Position numbers and translations under genes: made by a program
Notes under the pieces: generated by a model
Seen by the model: only the letters and a program-made list of their open reading frames with translations
The model's database searches: none
What the model was told of the DNA's origin: nothing
In this document: positions 43,071-51,365 of the stretch, piece after piece
Layout: the number at the start of each line of letters is the position of its first letter
How positions within the stretch are numbered: the first letter of the stretch is position 1
DNA from: CAZVFX01 sp964626565
GTDB taxonomy: Bacteria; Myxococcota_A; UBA9042; CAIXZC01
DNA: 64,000 bases
Direction: 5' to 3'
NCBI GenBank assembly: GCA_964626565.1
Contig: CAZVFX010000004.1
Location: 1-64,000 of the forward strand

Positions 43071-44591
43071 TCACCACAGCTCAAAAAGAGTGTTGATATT
43101 GCTAAAGGACTCCACCACACTCCTGACGCCTTCACGAAAGCCCTCCACCGACACTGCCAGAAAGGCATACAACTGGCTCGATGTCAGCGGCACAAACCTC
43201 ACCAGATCCTGATCTCTCGACCCGCCGGAGTAGTAGGCGGCCCGTTCGCCGGTGGCCAGCACCATGGCGTTTCTGCCCGGCATGTTCTGAGGGTATTCGA
43301 AGTTCGGGTCGTAGACCGCGAACAGGCTGGCGTTCTCAAACTGCCATCCCTTGAACACAACAAAAGCGTGCCCCGAGTCCAGCATCGCGAAAGAGTGGAG
43401 CTTCCGCCGGGTCTTCAGCAACTTCCGCCGGAGTCGGAAGCCGGCCACCACCGGCAGTCTTCCTTCCTCCAATTCCGCCCACAGGTGTTCCTCCACCCGG
43501 GCTTGCGGGTCCCTTAGTACCGCCCGCACCGTCTCCTTGATGTTGAAGGGGTTGAGGTTTTCGAGGTGCAGCAACGACATCAGCCCGGTTACCAGTTGGG
43601 ATTCTTTGGCGCTCAATTCCCTGAAGCTCACGCTGGAGCGGAATACTAGCGGCCGACGGGAGATCATGGACTCCAGCAGTTTGACCGGTGACAGGCTGTC
43701 CGCAGCCACTCCCGGGCGATTGCCGAACTCAACATGCTCGAAGAACAGCTTGACCGCAAGCGCGATGCCAACACAGGTCCCCTGGGTCAACCGGGAGAGC
43801 CAACCCTTTTCGAAATTGGCGAACGAGGGTGTATCCACGTAAGGGTCGAGGCCGGAATCCAGGGCCTGAACGAGCCGCCCGAGAGAGGGAGTGTCCGGGG
43901 TCACCGGGACGACCACTTCCTGGTCGCAGGCCTCCACCGAGATCTTCCCCCAGCGGGCGGGATCCCCGTGGGCCGTGGACAGATTGAACACCGGATAGAC
44001 CACCGCGGTGCCTGACCCCTCGAACCGGCGGGTGCCGTCAGGAAAGGCCAACGATTCCGGGAGTGACACTGTGAAGTCGCCGGTGCACTCCACCTCCAAG
44101 GCCAGGTGGGTCACCGCGTTCCATCTGTTTACCGCCACTCGCTCCGGAAATACGGTTAAGGTGCCGGTTCGAGTCTTCTTCTTCACCGCGCGGGAAGTGC
44201 GAAACGACCTGGACACCAGGGGCAACTGTGCGACCCCCCCCGCCTCGTCCGTGGCATAGACCTCCCAGCGGTAATCCCGTCCGGGAGTGAGCACGCCGTA
44301 GGGAAGGGTCACCTGGTCGGCTTTGACCCGTTCAGCGTAGGTTATTTCCCCCTGGTCATCTTCCAGCCTGAACTCCCAGGCAGGAGTCTCCCCTTCCGGC
44401 CATCGGAAAGTGGCCATGGATTCCTGCACCACTGCTCCTTCCGGAGGAAAGGCCGAGGTGCCCGGAGCTTCGTCCGGAGTTCTGAAGAATGTGATCCACG
44501 CCAGGAAACCGGCCGCGGCCAGCGCGGCCACTACTGAAAGGGCAGCCCCCAACTTCACGAAAAACCAGAATCTGTTTGCGTCGTCTCGCAC
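43071..44591 (-). CDS. Membrane-anchored protein with papain-like C-terminal domain
   Basis: From GTG 44591 this is a 506-residue protein with one N-terminal membrane helix (about 13-36), a beta-sandwich region (about 40-240, fibronectin-like strands with RWEVYATDEAGG), and a C-terminal domain of about 260 residues. That domain has QGTCVGIALAVKLFF, then SGHAFVVFKGW, then AVYDPNFEYP. The order Cys, His, Asp/Asn and their surroundings fit a papain-like or C39-like cysteine peptidase fold, here probably outside the cytoplasm. Function is inferred from these blocks only. The start is unsure: TTG 44609 overlaps the upstream GHMP kinase gene and also lacks a good ribosome binding site. It is the last gene of the operon that begins with holC. 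Confidence 0.6.
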   Translation of the reverse strand: MRDDANRFWFFVKLGAALSVVAALAAAGFLAWITFFRTPDEAPGTSAFPPEGAVVQESMATFRWPEGETPAWEFRLEDDQGEITYAERVKADQVTLPYGVLTPGRDYRWEVYATDEAGGVAQLPLVSRSFRTSRAVKKKTRTGTLTVFPERVAVNRWNAVTHLALEVECTGDFTVSLPESLAFPDGTRRFEGSGTAVVYPVFNLSTAHGDPARWGKISVEACDQEVVVPVTPDTPSLGRLVQALDSGLDPYVDTPSFANFEKGWLSRLTQGTCVGIALAVKLFFEHVEFGNRPGVAADSLSPVKLLESMISRRPLVFRSSVSFRELSAKESQLVTGLMSLLHLENLNPFNIKETVRAVLRDPQARVEEHLWAELEEGRLPVVAGFRLRRKLLKTRRKLHSFAMLDSGHAFVVFKGWQFENASLFAVYDPNFEYPQNMPGRNAMVLATGERAAYYSGGSRDQDLVRFVPLTSSQLYAFLAVSVEGFREGVRSVVESFSNINTLFELW

Positions 44592-44595
44592 CAGG

Positions 44596-45564
44596 TTACC
44601 GTATAGCAATCAGGGCGGGAGTAAAGCTTGTCGCCTTGAAACCCGCACTTCGCCAAGCCCGCACGACTCGGGTCGCCCCATCGGCATCGAACGCGAAGCC
44701 CACCACCAGGTCGCCCCCCCCCGCTCCCGAAATCCGTGCCGGTATCTTTGCCCCACCAGCGATGGCGAGGAGTTGCTTCAGTTCGGTTGTGAAGATGCCT
44801 ATTCCACCGTCCCGGTCTAATCGCTCCAGCGACGCGTGTGCCCGGTCCACCAGCTCCTGCACGCCAGCCTGCTCCTGCCCGGCCCATAACGCGTGACACA
44901 AACGGTTGGAAACGGTTCGGTGGTGGTCCAGCGTCCGGCGGAAAGCCTTTTTGGTGAGCGCGCCGTGGAAGCGTTTCAGTAACGCGGCAGTGTCCGATGA
45001 ACACCCGCTGTCCGCGGCGACCAGGTGGAGGTTGCCGGCAGAAGGCGCCACCGACAATCCCGCGGGCGGGCGATAGAGCACCATGCCCCCGTACGCACAC
45101 GTGGCCACGTCGTACCCCGACCCGCCCGACTGAACCCGGGCGTGTGCGGCGGCCGCCACCCGAAAGACTTCCTCCGGCGTCAATTCCAACCCCGCGGCCG
45201 CGGCTGCACCGACTACCGTACCCACCGTCAGGGCGCTGCTGGCGCCCGATAGGGCAAGACCCCCTTGTTGCCGCTGGAATTCCAGCTTCACCCCGGTGAC
45301 TTTGCCCCCGTAGCTTTCCTGCAGCAACTTCAGACTCCAAAGCGGAAAGAGCAGCGCGGGGTGGGGGAGCGAGTCGAAGCGGTCAGGCAACCCGGCTGTG
45401 GAGTACTCCGTACCCAGGTCAGGAAGAGAGATGTGAACGCCTGCGGCAGGATGAGCCGAGACGGCAAAACCCGGTTGCACCGCCACGGCCAGCGCAGACC
45501 CTTCCGGCTCGAGCACCGAGTACTCTCCTGCGAGCATGATCTTCTGTGGAACGAGTAGCTGCAA
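44596..45564 (-). CDS. GHMP kinase, probable phosphomevalonate kinase
   Basis: This 322-residue GHMP-family kinase starts LLVPQKIMLAGEYSVLEP, the N-terminal motif of phosphomevalonate and mevalonate kinases. GLALSGASSALTVG is the ATP loop and ARISGAGGGDLVVGF is the third conserved block. Next to mvaD it most likely phosphorylates a mevalonate-pathway intermediate on the way to isopentenyl diphosphate. The start must be TTG 45564, because a stop codon precedes it directly and the first ATG (45537) would remove the conserved QKI. The TTG lies inside a heptamer array and has no ribosome binding site, so translation may depend on coupling to mvaD or be weak. Confidence 0.8.
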   Translation of the reverse strand: MQLLVPQKIMLAGEYSVLEPEGSALAVAVQPGFAVSAHPAAGVHISLPDLGTEYSTAGLPDRFDSLPHPALLFPLWSLKLLQESYGGKVTGVKLEFQRQQGGLALSGASSALTVGTVVGAAAAAGLELTPEEVFRVAAAAHARVQSGGSGYDVATCAYGGMVLYRPPAGLSVAPSAGNLHLVAADSGCSSDTAALLKRFHGALTKKAFRRTLDHHRTVSNRLCHALWAGQEQAGVQELVDRAHASLERLDRDGGIGIFTTELKQLLAIAGGAKIPARISGAGGGDLVVGFAFDADGATRVVRAWRSAGFKATSFTPALIAIR

Positions 45565-45642
45565 TTATCAATTACCAATTCTCAATTATCAATTTTCAAT
45601 TCACTGCTCACCGCTCACTGCTCACTGCTCACTGCTCACCAC
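45561..45642. repeat. Two adjoining heptamer arrays (AATTNNC and GCTCACT types)
   Basis: The array 45561-45601 has AATTATC, AATTACC, AATTCTC, AATTATC, AATTTTC units. The adjoining 45601-45642 has GCTCACT and GCTCACC units. Together they fill the whole gap between mvaD and the GHMP kinase. On the minus strand the second array codes the last residues and the TGA stop of mvaD, and the edge of the first gives the TTG start of the kinase. Confidence 0.75.
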
Positions 45643-46620
45643 CCGGACGCCGGGGCCGGGTTTACATTTCAAGATCCTGGCGTCGGGCAGCAGTTTGGTC
45701 ATGGCGTCTACCACCTCGTCTACATGCTCATCGAGGGTGAACAGAATCGGATTGGGGCCTGCATCCAGGGTGTGAAAAAGGGGCAGCCGAGCGGATAGGT
45801 CGGCCACCAACTCCAGCGCCAGCACCGTTTGCGAAGTTACATAAAGAATGGGCGGGTGCGCTTGCAGACAAAGTGCGTGCATGGCCATGGCGCTGGTTCG
45901 ACTTATCTTGGCCAGCTCCCGGAAGTTCCGGTCGCCGATGGCTTTCACCGCTTTCCCTGCAAGTCGGTTACATTGGGCAACCCACGAGTCAAAACCCGGG
46001 GCGGATTGGGCGCAGCGCGCCATTCCTTTGGTGGACGAAACGCCCTTGGCCCGTGTGTCGAGCATCACAACCACAATAGCCAACTCGGGCCAGTGGCCGG
46101 CCGGGGCGACGCTCTTGGCAAAGCTGTCGCTGCCGTCGGTCAGTGAGCCGCAGTTCCAGCGGACGAAGCCGTCGGGTACCGATCGGCTGGCCGAGCCGGA
46201 CCCCAGCCTCGCCAGGGCGGAGAGTTCTCGTTCAGACGGCTCCATGCCGTGGAGTGCGGCAACCGCGCGCGCCGTGGCCGCCATGGCCGCGGCCGAGCCG
46301 GCCAACCCCACCCGCGCAGGAAGGGAGGTGGTTATCCGGGTCGCTACCGGGAAGTCGAGGCCGGTGCGTTCCCGCACCCACTTGAATATCCGGGCGAAGC
46401 GGGAGAAATGGGGCGGCCCGAGGGGGGCGTCATTCCACCACACCTCGTCGCCCGAGCTGCTTTCGCTTTCACTCAGTTCGACTTGGGTGTGGAAGCGGTC
46501 CAGACACACTGACACGCTGTCGGCCACAGGGAGATTCAGACCCGGATCCCGCTTGCCCCAGTACTTGACGAAAGCAATATTCGGCGCCGCCTCTGCAACC
46601 GTCTTGAGTGTTCCTGACAT
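45622..46620 (-). CDS. mvaD: Diphosphomevalonate decarboxylase
   Basis: The 332-residue enzyme makes isopentenyl diphosphate from diphosphomevalonate with ATP. APNIAFVKYWGKRD is the hallmark N-terminus of this family, PARVGLAGSAAAMAATARA the ATP-binding loop, and HTLDAGPNP the C-terminal GHMP block. Its presence shows a mevalonate route to isoprenoids, known among bacteria in myxobacteria and some others. The final residues VVSSEQ and the stop codon are coded by GAGCAGT heptamer units. The start ATG 46620 lies after GGAAAGACGGGG. The gene is the third of the holC operon. Confidence 0.9.
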   Translation of the reverse strand: MSGTLKTVAEAAPNIAFVKYWGKRDPGLNLPVADSVSVCLDRFHTQVELSESESSSGDEVWWNDAPLGPPHFSRFARIFKWVRERTGLDFPVATRITTSLPARVGLAGSAAAMAATARAVAALHGMEPSERELSALARLGSGSASRSVPDGFVRWNCGSLTDGSDSFAKSVAPAGHWPELAIVVVMLDTRAKGVSSTKGMARCAQSAPGFDSWVAQCNRLAGKAVKAIGDRNFRELAKISRTSAMAMHALCLQAHPPILYVTSQTVLALELVADLSARLPLFHTLDAGPNPILFTLDEHVDEVVDAMTKLLPDARILKCKPGPGVRVVSSEQ

Positions 46621-46664
46621 GGCCCCGTCTTTCCTACCGCCTACAGCCTCTCCGTCCCTACCAT

Positions 46665-47252
46665 CTATTTCGCATCAATGTAGAAGGTGTCGGCCGCGTC
46701 GCCGTAGTCGCTTCCTTTGCGCGCATAATTGAGCAGCAGTTCATGAATCTCAAGGGTGCCCTGCTTCGGCTCGCCGCGTCCTACCAGAATGGAGAAGGTG
46801 TCTGCACCGCTGCCCGCCTCCGCCTGCTCCCGCAGCGACTTGATCTCCAGTGAGTTGTTCCCCTTCTTGAGGTACAGGGTGATCTCGATGGTGAGCTTGT
46901 CTTGCGCCGAAGTAAACGCCTTGATCTGCTTGTCGTTGATCCAGACCTCGAACTTGTACGGCACCTTGCCGGGTGAGCTGGTTTGCGTGAACAGGAAGTA
47001 GCGGTTCTCCAGATTGCTCACCGGCACTGCAGTTGCCGTGGCCTGGGTGCCGGTGGCGGCAGTGGGCAGCACCTTGAATTCCGGGGCGGTTACGTAGAGG
47101 TCCCCCCGGGCGTTGAACGTAACGGTGCAATTGTCCAGGGTCAGGTTGGTGATCCCCCTTACCTGTTGGCCGTTGACGTAGATGTCTGCTGCATGTGCGG
47201 CAAGGCCCAATAGCAGGCAGGTAGCGAAAACAACCGAAGTAACAATCCTCAT
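46665..47252 (-). CDS. Exported protein of unknown function
   Basis: This gene encodes 195 residues with a signal peptide (MRIVTSVVFATCLLLGLAAHA, cleaved near AHA-AD). The mature part opens with DIYVNGQQVRGITNLTLDNCTV, continues through beta strands (FEVWINDKQIKAFTSAQDKL, ITLYLKKGNNSLEIKS), and looks like one or two small beta-sandwich domains. No family was recognised. AGGAGGTTTGAT gives a strong ribosome binding site before ATG 47252. It starts one base after the holC stop and lies 44 bases before mvaD, so it is part of that operon. Confidence 0.75.
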   Translation of the reverse strand: MRIVTSVVFATCLLLGLAAHAADIYVNGQQVRGITNLTLDNCTVTFNARGDLYVTAPEFKVLPTAATGTQATATAVPVSNLENRYFLFTQTSSPGKVPYKFEVWINDKQIKAFTSAQDKLTIEITLYLKKGNNSLEIKSLREQAEAGSGADTFSILVGRGEPKQGTLEIHELLLNYARKGSDYGDAADTFYIDAK

Positions 47253-47253
47253 A

Positions 47254-47712
47254 TCAAACCTCCTCGAGAGTCGTTCTGTGGGAGGGTACAACACCCATTT
47301 CCTTGTATCTCTCCCACTTCCTCCGGGAGGCCTGGCGCGCAGCCGGGCTGTCCGGGGGTACGAATTCATATACGGCGATCTCAGTTTCTGATGACTGCAC
47401 AACGGATGCGGCCACCGCCTCGTCCGAGAAATTCATGATGACGTCGGCCGCGGGCCGCTCGGACCCGGGCATGGAAACCACTATCCGTTCCAGAGGGGAG
47501 GTCTGAGCCCCCACTAAGGAGTGTGGCAGGAAGCTGCCATCGTCATACGTCCACAGCAGATCGTTCATGACTCTGGCCTGCTCCTCACCGGCCGTGAAGA
47601 CCGCTACCGTGGACCCCGCCTCGACGTGTTTCTGGGCAAAATGGCAGAGGCGCTTCATAAATGCGCCTTTTCCTCGTCCCGGCACTCCGATGAATGTGAT
47701 CTTGGCAGCCAC
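47254..47712 (-). CDS. holC: DNA polymerase III chi subunit
   Basis: A 152-residue HolC homologue, the clamp-loader-associated subunit that contacts SSB. The C-terminal half of the first domain, LLWTYDDGSFLPHSL, is the most conserved block of the family, followed by ADVIMNFSDEA and the final RRKWERYKEMG helix. The GTG at 47712 was chosen because GGGAGG sits seven bases upstream; the GTG at 47727 overlaps that site. A weak promoter, TTGACG-17-TAGTGA, lies at 47745-47773. The gene leads a minus-strand operon that continues with mevalonate genes. Confidence 0.85.
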   Translation of the reverse strand: MAAKITFIGVPGRGKGAFMKRLCHFAQKHVEAGSTVAVFTAGEEQARVMNDLLWTYDDGSFLPHSLVGAQTSPLERIVVSMPGSERPAADVIMNFSDEAVAASVVQSSETEIAVYEFVPPDSPAARQASRRKWERYKEMGVVPSHRTTLEEV

Positions 47713-47744
47713 GGCCGGGCCTCCCACAGGTTATAGGCAGGATA

Positions 47745-47773
47745 TCACTACCATTCGTGACCACAGGCGTCAA
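47745..47773 (-). promoter_or_regulatory. Weak promoter candidate of the holC operon
   Basis: TTGACG (47768-47773), 17 nt, TAGTGA (47745-47750). The -35 is good, the -10 poor. Confidence 0.3.
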
Positions 47774-47973
47774 GTGCAGCCACCGGTGGAAACCTCCCTG
47801 CCTCACCGGTGTCTAGTCCCCGGGGTGGCGGTATTTGTGACAGTGGCAATGCTATACCTGCCGCTTGTCGCCCTGAGTTTGCCTTGAGCGTCAGCCGAAG
47901 GGCCTGCGGGCTAATTTACTTGCATGCGGGCGAGTGGAGGTGATAAACTTCCGAAGACATTTGTGAGGCTGGA

Positions 47974-49911
47974 ATGAAGTTCAATTGCCCAAAGTGTAAA
48001 AAGGAATTCGCCCTTTCCGATAAGTTGAAAGGCAAGACCCTGAAAGTGAGGTGTACTTCGTGCGGCTCAGCCTTCAAGATGAAGGTTGTGGCGCGCAGCC
48101 AGGCACCCGCAGCCGCGAAGAAGCCGGCGAAGAGCACTGCCCGCTTCCATCCCGATTCGGCGGCTAAGGCCAGGGAAGAGGTCGAACGGGACGAGGCCAA
48201 AGCCGCGGCCCGGAAGGCGAAAGCACAAAGAACCGCCCCTCCCAAATTGGCCGCTGTCCCCCCGGCAGCAAAACCCACTCCGCCGCCCGTGCCCCCTCCG
48301 GCCCCGGAGCCGAAACCGGTCAAGTGGTACGCCATCGTCGCGAAAAAACGCCTGGGGCCCATGCCCTTCGGCGCGCTCAAGCGGCTTATTGCCGACGGTA
48401 AGGTCACCAGTAGTGCCAATGTGTGGCGCAAAGGGATGAAAGCCTGGGTGCCCGCGGGCACGGTTAGTGAGTTGGACGAATATCTTGCCGCCATTCCCGC
48501 CCCCCCGCCGGTCCCGGAAACAGTGCCTGAGCCCAAGCCCGAGCCGCAGCCTGCGCCGGAGCCGAAGCCTGAGCCGAAAATCGAGTCGAAGCCGGAACCC
48601 GCTCCCGAGGTGGAAAAGGCTGCGGTCAAGCCGAGCGGCGACCCTTCGAAGCCGCGCAGCGACGAGAGCGCACCGTGGGAACTGTCCACTCCGTTCAACG
48701 ACCCCGCAGCCGAAGAAGAGATTGCCAAAGTGCTGGAAGTCAGCGAAGGGGATAGCACCGGCGCGGAGCCGCCGGCCGTCGCCGACGTTGAGATCAGCAC
48801 CCTGGACGCCAGCTTCTTCGATTCTGCTCCCGAAGTTCCGGTGCTGCCGAAAGGGGAAGATGAGATCGTGCTTCTCGACGGCCCGGCGTTCCCCATGGAA
48901 CTGGAAGAGCATCATGTCGACAAAGATGCGCGGGCAAGCCTCAAAGACTTCAGCGTCATGGTGCGCCTGAGCCGCCGCAACCGGACCAAGCAGGTGGGCC
49001 TCCTCATCGGCCTCGGCGCAGTGGCGGTGGCCGCCTTGTTCGCAATCTTCACCTTTGGTGATCCGCTGGCCGTCATCTTCCCGGAAAAGGAGTATCACGC
49101 CGCAGCCCAGGGTGATTTCAAGGGACTCTTCTCCGAGTACGAGAAGAGGCAGGCGGAGAAAAAGCAAAAAGAGGCGCAGAAAGAGAAGGTGGAGAAAAAG
49201 GCGGCCCGGGACCAGTCCGTCGCCAACGCTGACGAACTCCTGAAATCGATGCAGGACGAAGTGCTCACCGTATCGTTCAGTGAGGATGAATTGGGCCTGG
49301 ACAAGGAGCGTTTCGCATCCAAGCTCAAAGAGAAAAAAGGCCGCCACAAACCGTCGGATAAGAAGAGGGACCACACCAAGAAGAGGGTGGACAAACGCCA
49401 TAAGCCTGTTGATGAGGGGGACGACGGCGAGCTTTCGCTCTCCGAACTGGCCGCTGCAGAAGAACGGAAGAAGACGGCACTCGATGGCAGCACCATATCC
49501 AACTCCGGGGGTGCGAATTCCGGGAAAGTGGTCGACGGCATGGACTCCTCCATGGGCAAGGTTTTCGGTGGCCCGTCACACCTGAAAGAACGAAAGATTG
49601 ACGCTTCGGTGGCCAAGCGGGAAGGGGACGGCTCTTCCCTGAAGATCATGGTCGCCAAACGCGTCGGCGCCAAGGTACGAGGCAAGCGCAAACACCTGCA
49701 GCGCTGCGTGGAGAACCACAGCGGCTATGCCGGCAGCGGCGCCAGCCTGCGGATCAATCTCCACTTCTCCGATAAGGGAGAAGTGCGAAAGGTCAGCGTC
49801 AAGGACGGCAACGACCAACTGGAAGCCTGCTTCCAGGAGGCGTTCCACGGCTGGCGCCTGTCAATGGTCAATCGCAAGATCAAGATCCCCATCGCACTCA
49901 AATTCCAATGA
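47974..49911 (+). CDS. GltJ/AgmX-like zinc-ribbon, GYF and TonB-like protein
   Basis: A 645-residue protein built like GltJ (AgmX) of the Myxococcus gliding machinery. Residues 1-38 form a zinc ribbon (CPKCKKEF, then CTSCGSAF). Residues of about 110-165 form a GYF-type domain (KWYAIVAKKRLGPMPFGALKRLI, WRKGMKAWVPA). A Pro/Glu-rich linker and an acidic segment follow; one membrane helix lies at about 347-366 (GLLIGLGAVAVAALFAIFTF). A charged coiled coil covers 395-480. The last 80 residues (LQRCVENHSGYAGSG, FQEAFHGWRLSMV) are the AgmX/PglI C-terminal domain, TonB-like and periplasmic. In Myxococcus the zinc ribbon and GYF domains bind MglA. Here no other glt gene is next to it. Its stop overlaps the next start. 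Confidence 0.8.
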   Translation: MKFNCPKCKKEFALSDKLKGKTLKVRCTSCGSAFKMKVVARSQAPAAAKKPAKSTARFHPDSAAKAREEVERDEAKAAARKAKAQRTAPPKLAAVPPAAKPTPPPVPPPAPEPKPVKWYAIVAKKRLGPMPFGALKRLIADGKVTSSANVWRKGMKAWVPAGTVSELDEYLAAIPAPPPVPETVPEPKPEPQPAPEPKPEPKIESKPEPAPEVEKAAVKPSGDPSKPRSDESAPWELSTPFNDPAAEEEIAKVLEVSEGDSTGAEPPAVADVEISTLDASFFDSAPEVPVLPKGEDEIVLLDGPAFPMELEEHHVDKDARASLKDFSVMVRLSRRNRTKQVGLLIGLGAVAVAALFAIFTFGDPLAVIFPEKEYHAAAQGDFKGLFSEYEKRQAEKKQKEAQKEKVEKKAARDQSVANADELLKSMQDEVLTVSFSEDELGLDKERFASKLKEKKGRHKPSDKKRDHTKKRVDKRHKPVDEGDDGELSLSELAAAEERKKTALDGSTISNSGGANSGKVVDGMDSSMGKVFGGPSHLKERKIDASVAKREGDGSSLKIMVAKRVGAKVRGKRKHLQRCVENHSGYAGSGASLRINLHFSDKGEVRKVSVKDGNDQLEACFQEAFHGWRLSMVNRKIKIPIALKFQ

Positions 49912-50159
49912 GCCGCTTTCGCTTCAGACGCTCTTCATGGCTTGACCCCTCCCCCCGCCCCGGTTCCACCTGGATGACCATACTCTTCCTGGCCGCGGCC
50001 CTGGTTTTTGTCCTCCTTGCCGGCAGCAAATTGGCGGATAGAATGGCCGGGTGCTATGTGGACATGGCGGGAGAAGAAGCCGCCGGCCAGGATAACGCAG
50101 GGAGTCAGGAAGAGGCGGAGCCCACTCCCGGAACAAACATCAAAATACGTACTCAGTAG
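49908..50159 (+). CDS. Small single-pass membrane protein
   Basis: The ATG at 49908 overlaps the stop of the GltJ-like gene (ATGA). The 83-residue product has one membrane helix at about 22-42 (TWMTILFLAAALVFVLLAG), a basic cytoplasmic head and an acidic polar tail. No family was recognised. The overlap suggests coupled translation and a role with the upstream protein. Confidence 0.6.
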   Translation: MSRFRFRRSSWLDPSPRPGSTWMTILFLAAALVFVLLAGSKLADRMAGCYVDMAGEEAAGQDNAGSQEEAEPTPGTNIKIRTQ

Positions 50160-50191
50160 CCAAGTTTTCCGTCGGCAAAAGAAATAATCTC

Positions 50192-50220
50192 TTGACTTCT
50201 TTGACGCGGTGCGTTATCTT
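50192..50220 (+). promoter_or_regulatory. sigma70-type promoter of the phasin-like gene
   Basis: TTGACT (50192-50197), 17 nt, TATCTT (50215-50220); the start is near 50227. Same hexamers and spacing as at 18.6 kb. Confidence 0.6.
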
Positions 50221-50277
50221 TGACGCATGGAGTCGTCGGATGGAATTGGCCATCGGCGGCAGCAAGGAGGTAATAAA

Positions 50278-50730
50278 ATGAAGGATAAGGCAATCGATTT
50301 TGGCGCTCGCGTGAAAGAGACCGTGCAGCATGCCCAGAAACAGATCCAGGGATTCGAGGAAGATGTTCAGAAATTCGTCAGCAACGTCCAGGAAAAGCTG
50401 GTGGCAACCCCCATGGAGCAGGCCAAGAAGGTTGATGACCTGCTCAGGACCGTGGCGGTAAAGGACTTCGTGGAAAAGATCCGTGCAGTGGAGATGTTCA
50501 AGCAGGGCCAGGCGGTTCGCAAGGACCTCCTTGAGCGCTTCGGCCTCGTGGCCGCAGACGAAGTTGAGGCCCTCAACAAGAAGGTCGCCACCCTGCAGAA
50601 GAAGTTCAACACCCTGTCACGGAAGAAGACCCCGGTGACCCAGGCCACGTTCAACGCCCTGGAAAAACGCCTCGCCAAGCTGGAGAAGAAGGCTACCCCG
50701 AAGAAGAAGGCCCCGGCGAAGAAGAAGTAG
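50278..50730 (+). CDS. Phasin-like coiled-coil protein
   Basis: A 150-residue soluble protein, mostly helical. The first 110 residues are amphipathic helices (VKETVQHAQKQIQGFEED, FVEKIRAVEMFKQG) of the kind found in phasins, which coat polyhydroxyalkanoate granules. A short coiled coil (EALNKKVATLQKKFNTL) and a Lys/Pro/Ala tail (KKKAPAKKK) follow; the tail resembles PhaF-like or histone-like DNA-binding ends. AGGAGGTAATAAA is a very strong ribosome binding site, and together with the clear promoter suggests high expression. An upstream ATG at 50227 is at the predicted transcription start and is less likely. No PHA synthase gene is in the window. Confidence 0.6.
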   Translation: MKDKAIDFGARVKETVQHAQKQIQGFEEDVQKFVSNVQEKLVATPMEQAKKVDDLLRTVAVKDFVEKIRAVEMFKQGQAVRKDLLERFGLVAADEVEALNKKVATLQKKFNTLSRKKTPVTQATFNALEKRLAKLEKKATPKKKAPAKKK

Positions 50731-50732
50731 TA

Positions 50733-50792
50733 AGGCAGGGTCCAGGGTCAGGTTCCAGGTTTCACTGCTAACTGCTAACGCTAACTGCTAAC
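50733..50792. repeat. Heptamer arrays (GTCCAGG and GCTAACT types) between convergent genes
   Basis: GTCCAGG/TTCCAGG words at 50733-50760 are followed by GCTAACT and GCTAACG words to 50792. On the minus strand the second array supplies the last residues SS and the TAG stop of the fumarase beta subunit. Confidence 0.7.
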
Positions 50793-51365
50793 AAGGTCGG
50801 CCAGCGCAGCAGCCGACTTTTCTCTGACGGTTTTGTGCAGACTGTTCCCCTTGCTGTCCATGGTGACCAGGGCGGGGAAATCTTCCACTTCCAGCACCCA
50901 GAACGCTTCCGGCGTTCCGAACTCCTCCAGCTTGAGAACGTCCACCACTTTTGTGATGCGTTTGGCCAGCAGTGCTGCGACGCCGCCCACCGCGTGGAGA
51001 TAGACGCTCCCTGTCTTGCCTAGACCTGCCAGGGTTTTTTCGCCCATCCCTCCCTTGCCGATTGCGCCCGCCAGTCCGTATTCCTCCAGCACCGTCGCCT
51101 GGTAGGGCTCCTCGCGAATGCTCGTCGTGGGGCCGGCAGCCACCACTTCCCAACCTGATTCGGTTTTGCGTACGACCGGGCCGCAGTGGTAGATGAAAGT
51201 GTCCTTGAGTAGAGACCGCAGGTCGTCGGGGCGCTCTTCCACCAGGTACTTGTGCGCGGCGTCCCTTCCGGTGACTATTTTTCCATACAAGCGCACTTCA
51301 TCGCCCATGTCCAGGTCAGCGATGACCGCAGGATCAGCGGGCAGATCGATTCTCACCTTTTTCAT
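50781..51365 (-). CDS. Class I fumarate hydratase, beta (C-terminal) subunit
   Basis: The 194-residue subunit forms, with the alpha protein, the iron-sulphur fumarase that interconverts fumarate and malate. MGDEVRLYGKIVTGRDAAHKYL and FIYHCGPVV are the conserved blocks, followed by GPTTSIREEP and GKGGMG. ATG 51365 overlaps the stop of the alpha gene (ATGA) and has GGAGG upstream. The last two Ser codons and the stop come from a TTAGCAG heptamer array. This oxygen-sensitive enzyme type is common in anaerobes. Confidence 0.92.
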   Translation of the reverse strand: MKKVRIDLPADPAVIADLDMGDEVRLYGKIVTGRDAAHKYLVEERPDDLRSLLKDTFIYHCGPVVRKTESGWEVVAAGPTTSIREEPYQATVLEEYGLAGAIGKGGMGEKTLAGLGKTGSVYLHAVGGVAALLAKRITKVVDVLKLEEFGTPEAFWVLEVEDFPALVTMDSKGNSLHKTVREKSAAALADLVSS

